NCBI GenBank assembly: GCA_964479695.1
Contig: CAYZSO010000055.1
Coordinates: 1-7,865, forward strand
From: JAAYZH01 sp964479695
Lineage (GTDB): Bacteria > Bacillota > Clostridia > Saccharofermentanales > Fastidiosipilaceae
DNA: 7,865 nucleotides
Reading direction: 5' to 3'
The notes beneath the pieces were generated by a model. That model searched no databases and had not been told where the DNA came from. It saw only the letters and a list, made by a program, of their open reading frames with translations. Numbering within the stretch: the stretch's first letter is position 1; each line of letters begins with the position of its first letter. Made by a program: the position numbers and the translations under genes. Below are positions 1 through 4,614 of the stretch, one piece after another.

Positions 1-826
1 TACGACCCGACAACGCTTTCGTCACCGCCGGCAAGAATGTGCCGAAGGCTCTGTAAACGTTGTTGAAGATGAAGAACGAAAGGTCCGGATAGGTTCCGTA
101 ATTAATGTTGTTTGGGGTAATGCGGAGAAGATTCGACAGAACCCGATTGACTTCCAAAAGGGATACTTGTACATACCCTGATGGGAGAATCTCTCGCAAA
201 TAGTATGTTGCTGCCGGATCAGATACTGCCGGAATGTCCGCCCAAGTAAGTGAATAACCATTGGCTTGCGTCAACGTGCCACTTTTCACCAGTGAATCGT
301 CAGAGTGCTTACGAAGCTCAACCGTCACAGATCCGGGGTTTGTCCCGGCAGGTAGGTTCTGCCAAGTTTTGCTTACTTCGACAGTGATGTACGTAGTGCC
401 GGTTGTAAGAACCTGCGCCACGCTAGGCTGGTTAATGGTCTGCGGAACCTCTTTTGTCGGCTCGGTCGGTGGAGTCGTTGGCTCCGTCGGTGGTGCAGTC
501 GGCGCTACCGTCGTCGGCGGCGTTGTCGGCGCAACCGTTGTCGGCGCCGTGGTCGGTGTCGTAGTAGGCTCCGTCGGCGGAGCGGTCGGAGGTGCAGTAG
601 GCGGGGTAGTCGGAGCCACAGTTGGATCCGGTGCCGCCGTAGTCGTGGTTGGGGTTTCAGTCGCAGGATCCGTTGGCGGTACCGTAGGATCCGTCGTCCC
701 AGCCGATTCGCTTACAGAGGTGTCAGCCTCTGCGCGAATATACTTCAGATTTGGCTGTATGAAGCCAAAAATCATTGCTCCGGCTACAAGGAAAGCCGTG
801 AGTCTTCTAAGTGTTTTGTTTCTCAT
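1..826 (-). CDS. Secreted/cell-wall surface protein, signal peptide + Pro/Thr stalk + Cna-B-like domain (C-terminus beyond left edge)
   Basis: Reading the minus strand from ATG 826-824 gives 275 uninterrupted codons running off the left edge. The start (MRNKTLRRLTAF) is preceded by GAGGGAG at 837-831, four bases upstream, a good though close ribosome-binding site. Residues 1-34 form a signal peptide: RNK/RR positive end, hydrophobic AFLVAGAMIFGF, and an A-E-A cleavage site at 32-34. Residues 44-126 are almost only Pro, Thr and Ala with scattered acidic residues, as in extended wall-spanning stalks. Residues about 146-222 look like a Cna-B fold domain: ITVEVSKTW, then SVTVELRK, then YSLTWADIP, then YYLREILPSGY. 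Cna-B domains are known stalk/adhesin modules of Gram-positive surface proteins and pilins, often with internal isopeptide bonds; I did not verify the Lys/Asn/Glu triad here. After residue 222 there is no module I recognise. Any sorting signal (LPXTG) would be beyond the window. Role in adhesion is inferred. Confidence 0.85.
   Translation of the reverse strand, partial: MRNKTLRRLTAFLVAGAMIFGFIQPNLKYIRAEADTSVSESAGTTDPTVPPTDPATETPTTTTAAPDPTVAPTTPPTAPPTAPPTEPTTTPTTAPTTVAPTTPPTTVAPTAPPTEPTTPPTEPTKEVPQTINQPSVAQVLTTGTTYITVEVSKTWQNLPAGTNPGSVTVELRKHSDDSLVKSGTLTQANGYSLTWADIPAVSDPAATYYLREILPSGYVQVSLLEVNRVLSNLLRITPNNINYGTYPDLSFFIFNNVYRAFGTFLPAVTKALSGR
449..697 (-). repeat. Pro/Thr-coding low-complexity tract in the surface protein
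   Basis: This part of the surface gene encodes residues 44-126, with short degenerate units such as APTTPPT, APPTEPT and TTVAPT repeated many times. On the plus strand it appears as GTCGGCGG/GTTGTCGGCG-like repeats. Codons are GC-rich (CCG, ACG, GCG), which differs from the AT-richer flanks and from the CCA/CCC/ACT-rich Pro/Thr tract in glpK, so the two tracts do not look like copies of each other. It is expected to be an extended, possibly glycosylated, stalk and prone to length change by slippage. Confidence 0.75.
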
Positions 827-900
827 ATCACTCCCTCAATTTCACTTAAACCCGGGGGTCGCGAATAGGAGCTTTCATCTAGACTTTTGTCTTCGCAGCT

Positions 901-930
901 TTTATAACCTTATTAATAGGTTAACTTGAA
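901..930 (-). promoter_or_regulatory. Possible promoter of the surface protein gene
   Basis: On the minus strand TTCAAG (930-925) and TATAAA (906-901) are separated by 18 bases, about 75 bp before the start codon. Both hexamers deviate from the vegetative consensus, and the stretch is AT-rich by chance anyway, so this is only a candidate. Confidence 0.35.
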
Positions 931-1361
931 GCGGCTGGACTCATAACAAGATGGCTCGTACGTGTAGTGCATCGATTTGCATGCTTTCTGCGGTTCTCTA
1001 CATGAAAAAGGCAAAACTTAACTAAGACACTGCTAGGCAGGTCATTCAATGTGCCGATCATCGGCAGGTGGATTCATTAAATAAGTTTTAGATTGAAATC
1101 GCGGAAGTGAGCCGGAGCCTACAAGGTGAGGCGTGAATAACTATTTCACAAAATCCTCTATGAGCAACCGGACCTTCTGTCCGCAACAAATTCTCCATAG
1201 GCGCCCCCCTTCCACGTATGAAGCTGTGTATTAAATATCACTAACTACATTATAGTAATAGCTAAAAATTTATCATAGAACGATCGTATCTGTAATTCTT
1301 TCGCCAGTCGTAAATAACTCTTAACAATTCAATAATTCGTTTCCTTTGTGCACAATAGCAA
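931..1361. other. Intergenic region without recognisable gene
   Basis: No convincing coding frame, tRNA or rRNA is visible on either strand. The stretch has many stops in all frames. It contains a 15-bp palindrome (listed separately), a small CGGAC-CTTCT-GTCCG hairpin near 1169-1183 with no T-run on either side, and an AT-rich part from about 1230 to 1345. It lies between two genes transcribed in the same direction, so it probably includes upstream control sequence for the surface protein gene. Confidence 0.6.
1052..1066. promoter_or_regulatory. Perfect 15-bp palindrome (possible operator)
   Basis: TGCCGAT-C-ATCGGCA is a perfect inverted repeat with 7-bp arms and one central base. It lies about 225 bp upstream of the surface protein start. 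Its length and symmetry fit a binding site of a dimeric repressor, but it is too far from the proposed promoter to assign a target, and no T-run supports a terminator. Confidence 0.35.
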
Positions 1362-1391
1362 ACACTCTGCTACATAATTGCAGCAGAGTGT
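1362..1391 (-). terminator. Hairpin behind glpK, probable terminator
   Basis: ACACTCTGCT (1362-1371) and AGCAGAGTGT (1382-1391) form a perfect 10-bp stem with a 10-base loop, starting 45 bases after the glpK stop codon. In the minus-strand direction the stem is followed by TTTGCTATTGTG, a weak and interrupted T-run, so termination could be inefficient or the hairpin may act to stabilise the 3' end. Confidence 0.6.
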
Positions 1392-1436
1392 ACAAAAAGA
1401 TACCTATTCTCCAAACAAGAATGATTTGTTATAGAT

Positions 1437-3119
1437 TTACTGATCAAGCCATCCCTGTGACCGTTCCACCGCCCTGTGCCATTGGCCCATCAAGCGTTCT
1501 GCCTCCTCAAGCGGCAACGACGGCCGGAAATACGTGGTGTTTTGCGGCAGCTTTTGCAGCTCCTCGGGGTCCTTCCACACGCCGCTCAGGAGGCCCGCCA
1601 AGTAGGCCGCCCCCAGTACCGTGGTTTCGGGATTACTGCTCCTCTCCACCACAATCCGGCTGACATCCGCCTGAAACTGCAGCAGGAAATCATTCTGAGC
1701 AGCTCCTCCATCAACTCTGAGGCTGGTCACAAGTCCGGGCAAGGCCTCGCGGATCATCTCCAGAATATCTTCGGTTTGGTACGCAATCGACTCCAGGGTC
1801 GCCCGCACGATGTGAGCCCTCGAGGTGTCCTGCGTCATTCCGATCAAGAGTCCCCTGGCGTAGGGATCCCAGTGCGGCGCACCAAGTCCGGTGAAGGCAG
1901 GTACCAGGTAGCAGCCGCCATTGTCGGGGATGCTTTCGGCCAAAGCCGCCGAACTCCCCGCTGTTTCGATGAGTCCTACTTTATCCCGCAGCCACTTCAC
2001 CGCAGCTCCGGCAATAAACACAGAGCCTTCCATCGCATACGTTAGCTTCCCATCCCGCTGCCAAGCGACCGTCGTCACCAGCCCTTGCTCATCGAAAATG
2101 AGCTCATTTCCTGTGTTGACCAGCAAGAATCCGCCGGTGCCATAAGTATTTTTACTGCTCCCTGCATCGAAACAGAGTTGGCCAAAGAGCGACGCTTGTT
2201 GATCCCCCAGCGCCGGTGCCAACGGAATCGGCGCCCCGAAGAGCCGAGTTTCCCCAACGAAGGCATCATGTCCTACAATTTCGGGTAGGATCGCTTCCGG
2301 TATGTCAAACAACTCTAAGAGCTCTTGATCCCACGAAGCGGTTTCCAAATTATAAAGCAAGGTACGCGAAGCGTTGCTGTGGTCAGTCACGTGAACTTTG
2401 CCATCTGTGAGTTTCCAGAGAAGCCAGCTATCGACGGTACCAAAGCAGAGGCCGGCGGCTTTGGCCAAATCATAGGCGCCCTCCACATGCTGAAGGATCC
2501 AGCGAAGTTTCGTCGCACTGAAGTACGCATCAAGAACGAGGCCTGTTTTACGACGAATGAAAGAGGTCAACCCCTGCGCCTTGAGCTCCTCACAATAGGC
2601 GGCGGTCCTGCGGCACTGCCAAACGATCGCGGGGTAGATCGGCTCACCGGTCTCACGATTCCAGACGATCGTGGTCTCGCGCTGATTGGCCATACCGATG
2701 GCGGAAATGTCGGCCGCGGTGATCCCCTCGCTCTCCATGACGTCAAGGATCAGGCGGTGCGCGACTTCCCACATCTCCTGCGGATCCTCCTCGACCCAAC
2801 CATCGTGGGGGAAAGTCTGGCGAATCTCCGCCTGTGCCATGCGCTGAATCCCGCCATCTCGCCGAATCAGCGCCACCCGCTCACTGGTCGTTCCCGCATC
2901 AATGGCTAGGATAAATTGGCTGTTGTGACCTGCGGTTTGGGATTGGGTTGTGGTTGGAGTTGGAGTTGGGGTTGGGGATTGAGTTGAGGTTGGGGTTGGA
3001 GTTGGAGTTGGGGATTGAGTTGAGGTTGGAGTTGGGGATTGAGTTGAGGTTGGGGAAGCAGAAGCTGTACTAACGCCACAAGTGTTTGGTTGATTGGAGT
3101 TATTTTCTGACTTATTCAT
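1437..3119 (-). CDS. glpK: Glycerol kinase with unusual Ser/Thr/Pro/Gln-repeat N-terminal extension
   Basis: The 560-residue product is a FGGY-family glycerol kinase, which converts glycerol and ATP to glycerol-3-phosphate in the cytosol. Start ATG 3119 is chosen because GAGG lies 7 bases upstream; a TTG start at 3197 is possible in frame but falls in the proposed -35 box. The kinase core spans residues 68-560 (493 residues, usual GlpK length). Visible motifs include IDAGTTSER (73-81) in the phosphate-binding loop, MANQRETT, IVWQCRRT, KTGLVLDAYFSATKLRW, THE GDQQ motif with the expected catalytic Asp, KNTYGTGGFLL, FTGLGAPHWDPYARG and LRVDGGAAQNDFLLQF. No frameshift or lost catalytic residue is seen. 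Residues 1-67 are extra: a Asn/Ser-rich start and then PTSTQSPTPT-like repeats. By memory alignment, the His that HPr phosphorylates in many Bacillota enzymes (HFFG) is Arg here (RLFG). No glpF or glpO/glpD is adjacent, so the gene seems monocistronic. Confidence 0.95.
   Translation of the reverse strand: MNKSENNSNQPNTCGVSTASASPTSTQSPTPTSTQSPTPTPTPTSTQSPTPTPTPTTTQSQTAGHNSQFILAIDAGTTSERVALIRRDGGIQRMAQAEIRQTFPHDGWVEEDPQEMWEVAHRLILDVMESEGITAADISAIGMANQRETTIVWNRETGEPIYPAIVWQCRRTAAYCEELKAQGLTSFIRRKTGLVLDAYFSATKLRWILQHVEGAYDLAKAAGLCFGTVDSWLLWKLTDGKVHVTDHSNASRTLLYNLETASWDQELLELFDIPEAILPEIVGHDAFVGETRLFGAPIPLAPALGDQQASLFGQLCFDAGSSKNTYGTGGFLLVNTGNELIFDEQGLVTTVAWQRDGKLTYAMEGSVFIAGAAVKWLRDKVGLIETAGSSAALAESIPDNGGCYLVPAFTGLGAPHWDPYARGLLIGMTQDTSRAHIVRATLESIAYQTEDILEMIREALPGLVTSLRVDGGAAQNDFLLQFQADVSRIVVERSSNPETTVLGAAYLAGLLSGVWKDPEELQKLPQNTTYFRPSLPLEEAERLMGQWHRAVERSQGWLDQ
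2934..3056 (-). repeat. Coding hexanucleotide/minisatellite tract in glpK
   Basis: The tract encodes residues 22-62 of GlpK. On the plus strand it consists of GTTGGA/GTTGGG hexamers and a 20-base unit GGGGATTGAGTTGAGGTTGG present exactly three times (2974-2993, 3010-3029, 3034-3053), spaced 36 and 24 bp apart. All spacings are multiples of 6, so the array can grow or shrink by hexamers and stay in frame. The protein repeat is PTSTQSPTPT. Confidence 0.9.
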
Positions 3120-3136
3120 GGAAGCACCTCTGAGAT

Positions 3137-3172
3137 GTTGATAGCTACATTTTAGTTGATCGCTACATTTTA
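3137..3172 (-). repeat. Two tandem 18-bp repeats in the glpK promoter/leader
   Basis: On the minus strand TAAAATGTAGCGATCAAC is followed directly by TAAAATGTAGCTATCAAC, with one mismatch. The upstream copy begins with the proposed -10 hexamer TAAAAT; the downstream copy lies in the leader just before the ribosome-binding site. This may be a duplicated operator or simply a small duplication that also duplicated the -10 box. Confidence 0.85.
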
Positions 3173-3197
3173 ACGAATGCTTAGAGCGTGGTGTCAA
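3167..3197 (-). promoter_or_regulatory. Probable glpK promoter
   Basis: A perfect -35 TTGACA (3197-3192) is followed after 19 bases by TAAAAT (3172-3167), five of six matches to the -10 consensus, about 50 bp before the start codon. The spacer is two bases longer than ideal. I see no clear catabolite (cre) site. Confidence 0.55.
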
Positions 3198-3259
3198 TGA
3201 AGTACGACCCCTTCGATGCTGGTATCGTTGAGCTTACGGACTTGGGCCTACACTACTTC

Positions 3260-3327
3260 ACTGATTTCTGCTCCGAACTGATTTCTGCTCTGAACTGATT
3301 TCTGCTCTAAACTGATTTCTGCTCTAA
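3260..3327. repeat. Four tandem 17-bp repeats upstream of glpK
   Basis: The unit ACTGATTTCTGCTCTAA occurs four times head to tail at 3260-3276, 3277-3293, 3294-3310 and 3311-3327; the last two are identical and the first two differ only near the 3' end (TCCGA, TCTGA). The array lies about 65-130 bp upstream of the glpK -35 box, non-coding on both strands as far as I can see. It could be an array of protein-binding sites or a neutral variable-number repeat. Confidence 0.9.
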
Positions 3328-3662
3328 ATTCCTCGTATCAGAGCATGAAATAACAGCAGAACTCTTATTTTTGAGCCTGCACACCAAAAAATATTTCCAA
3401 GTTGGTTCGGATCGGGATATTTGCGACAGCTTACTGGCCTATCCTTCATCGTGAGGGGATGATTTCAACTGTTGTTGCATCTTTTGCTTAGCATGTTTCT
3501 TCTCATGTCAGAATTCATTCATAAATTTCCTCTCGCAGGTCAGTAAACATTCAATAATCACTTAAATTGTGTGGTAGGCACACATTGTGCAAGATTCTTT
3601 GTCGCAAGTTTCCGGATCCGAGCCAGTTTGGAAACCTCCAAACCACACCAGAAACAATGCAA
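3328..3662. other. Intergenic region without supported gene
   Basis: This stretch lies between the 111-residue gene and the 17-bp repeats. It holds a small TGTGTG-GTAGG-CACACA inverted repeat (3568-3584) and, read on the minus strand, a GTTTGGA-GGTT-TCCAAAC hairpin just past the 111-residue gene near 3623-3640; neither is followed by a T-run, so no terminator is assigned. A short charged open frame ending at TAG 3441-3439 on the minus strand is broken by TGA and is not called as a gene. Confidence 0.55.
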
Positions 3663-3998
3663 TCAATTATAAGCTTTCATTTGCCACTGGACAGTTTCCT
3701 TCAACTCATCACTGAATTCTTCAAGGTCTTCCAAGCTTATCGCATCTTCATAGATAAGCGTGCAGATGTTCCTGATGAGATCCGAACGGCTCATCATTAC
3801 CTGGACGCCTGCCTTATATTGATCATCATTTATTCTTCGGTGCAGGGTCCAAAATTTTTCTGCAGGACTCTCTCCACCATTCAATAGCTCTATATATTCA
3901 TTATTCAGTTTATCCATGAATGCTGCTTGCCACTGAATGATTTTACGTCGAAAAATTTTCCAATCTCTTTCTGTGAATTCCTGCTTTTGCATATTCAT
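3663..3998 (-). CDS. Small conserved-looking protein of unknown function (111 aa)
   Basis: The protein is soluble, rich in charged and aromatic residues and probably all alpha-helical, with no signal peptide or membrane segment. The start ATG 3998 has a strong GGAGG (4012-4008) nine bases upstream. Landmark motifs are FTERDWKIFRRK near residue 8, WQAAFMDKLNNEYIELL (23-39), KFWTLHRRI, MSRSDLIRNI and a C-terminal LEEFSDELKETV. From memory this layout (xFTERDWKLFRxK ... MxKLNxEYIxLL ... FSDELKET) matches a small family seen in many clostridial genomes, usually annotated hypothetical; no function is known to me. It begins 59 bp after the end of the broken DUF6788-like gene and could share its transcript, but its strong own ribosome site suggests it is an intact separate gene. 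It has no known link to glpK or hsdR. Confidence 0.8.
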   Translation of the reverse strand: MNMQKQEFTERDWKIFRRKIIQWQAAFMDKLNNEYIELLNGGESPAEKFWTLHRRINDDQYKAGVQVMMSRSDLIRNICTLIYEDAISLEDLEEFSDELKETVQWQMKAYN

Positions 3999-4057
3999 TG
4001 CCTTATGCCTCCGTTCAATTCATAAGATTTAAAAGATTTATTTGGTTCATTTACGAT

Positions 4058-4399
4058 TCATTGCTGTGAATCATCGAAAAAGCCTTCTCTCATAAGAGCG
4101 ATATTGATCTGCGTAATCTGATTAAGGATTCGATCGACCTCTTGGCTCTGCCTAATCTCTTCTCTAACTGAATTCTCCTGAGACCTTCGAACATATATCT
4201 GCCGTTGCTTTCCTTCTTGTGAGATGGCAAGGTAATGCCTTGGTCCATGGCGCTTACCCGTATGGGATTAACAATTCGGGCGGCTACAGGCGGAATACCG
4301 TTCCACCCAGGTACCTCGCATCAAAGAAGCCTGGCTAGCCAACAATTGGAGCAACTGAGCTCGTTCATCTAAGAGTGTTTCAACCTTTTCGTTTATCAT
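4058..4399 (-). pseudogene. Broken DUF6788-like gene with one in-frame TAA
   Basis: From ATG 4399 the frame reads MINEKVETLLDERAQ, then LMRGTWVERYSACSRPNC, then hits TAA (4270-4268). The same frame then continues without another stop for 69 codons: SHTGKRHGPRHYLAIS, then GKQRQIYVRRSQ, then a helical QITQINIALM tail, ending at TGA 4060-4058. The whole matches the plan I know for DUF6788-type proteins: helical start, L(L/M)RGxxVERY, a C-x4-C-x-C-x2-G-x2-H-G-P cluster, YYL, then a (V/I)YVP-like strand and a C-terminal helix. The stop falls inside the cluster, and the next residue, normally Cys, is Ser. Such genes are, to my recollection, often found near transposases, but no transposase is present here. 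There is no good ribosome site before ATG 4399; an upstream in-frame ATG at 4486 would add residues encoded by the short repeats and is less likely. A single stop suggests recent inactivation or a sequence error. Confidence 0.7.
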
Positions 4400-4442
4400 G
4401 TATGCAGTATGGCATTCTGATGGTTTGCAAACAAGCCTACAT

Positions 4443-4477
4443 GGACACAAGTCGGACACAAGTCCCAGACACAAGTC
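4443..4477. repeat. Three copies of GACACAAGTC upstream of the broken gene
   Basis: GGACACAAGTC occurs at 4443-4453 and 4454-4464, and GACACAAGTC again at 4468-4477. On the minus strand this reads GACTTGTGTC three times. The array sits 44 bp in front of the broken DUF6788-like gene. Repeats of this kind can be transposase-binding sites at an insertion-sequence end or an operator cluster; no matching array was found on the other side of the broken gene. Confidence 0.8.
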
Positions 4478-4492
4478 GCGCTTCACGCATCA

Positions 4493-4520
4493 TTGAACTT
4501 CTTCATTACTATTATATAAT
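4493..4520 (+). promoter_or_regulatory. Strong-looking plus-strand promoter
   Basis: TTGAAC (4493-4498) and a perfect TATAAT (4515-4520) are separated by 16 bases. The -10 lies in a perfect palindrome ATTATATAAT, so a minus-strand -10 is present too, but that strand has no -35-like hexamer at the right distance. There is no plus-strand gene after it; only the hairpin described next. Confidence 0.5.
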
Positions 4521-4526
4521 GAACAC

Positions 4527-4584
4527 GACAGAGCCCACCACGCATCAGGCAGAAATGCACTGCGGACCACGGTGGGACTTTTTT
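4527..4584 (+). ncRNA. Candidate mini-transcript (~58 nt) made almost only of a terminator hairpin
   Basis: If transcription starts about 7 bases after the TATAAT, the RNA would begin near 4527 and end in the T-run at 4579-4584. It would contain the hairpin and little else. No ribosome-binding site or open frame is present. It lies convergent to the 3' end of hsdR and upstream of the broken gene. It could be a small RNA, a promoter trap remnant of a mobile element, or a fortuitous pair. There is no direct evidence of transcription. Confidence 0.3.
4534..4584 (+). terminator. Rho-independent terminator, plus strand
   Basis: CCCACC (4534-4539) pairs with GGTGGG (4571-4576); inside, CGCA (4541-4544) pairs with TGCG (4561-4564) and GCA-GAAA-TGC (4549-4558) forms a tip with a GNRA-type GAAA loop. 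The stem is followed by AC and six T's, then ATTTAT. On the minus strand no T-run follows, so it is a poor terminator for hsdR, although the hairpin is the only one seen soon after the hsdR stop. Confidence 0.65.
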
Positions 4585-4614
4585 ATTTATCAACAGCTAT
4601 ATCCAGCTAAGGAC

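Noticed and set aside
261..929. Plus-strand 222-codon open frame rich in Gly and Val
   Set aside because: It is the mirror of the Pro/Thr-coding tract of the minus-strand surface protein, which has a signal peptide, ribosome site and a recognisable domain; the plus frame has none of these.
2325..2909. Plus-strand 194-codon open frame inside glpK
   Set aside because: Lies wholly antisense to the conserved kinase core; no ribosome site and no family resemblance.
3120..3197. 26-codon upstream extension of glpK from a TTG at 3197
   Set aside because: It would start in the TTGACA box and run through the 18-bp duplication; ATG 3119 has a proper GAGG site.
3260..3327. The 17-bp array as a CRISPR
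   Set aside because: The units are directly adjacent with no spacers, and no cas gene is present.
3439..3504. Minus-strand charged open tail (EKKHAKQKMQQQL..., ending at TAG 3441-3439)
   Set aside because: It looks protein-like, but a TGA lies just upstream in frame and no start, ribosome site or known motif is present. It may be a trace of a decayed gene but cannot be supported.
3567..3887. Plus-strand 106-codon open frame
   Set aside because: Antisense to the 111-residue minus-strand gene, which has a perfect GGAGG and family-like motifs.
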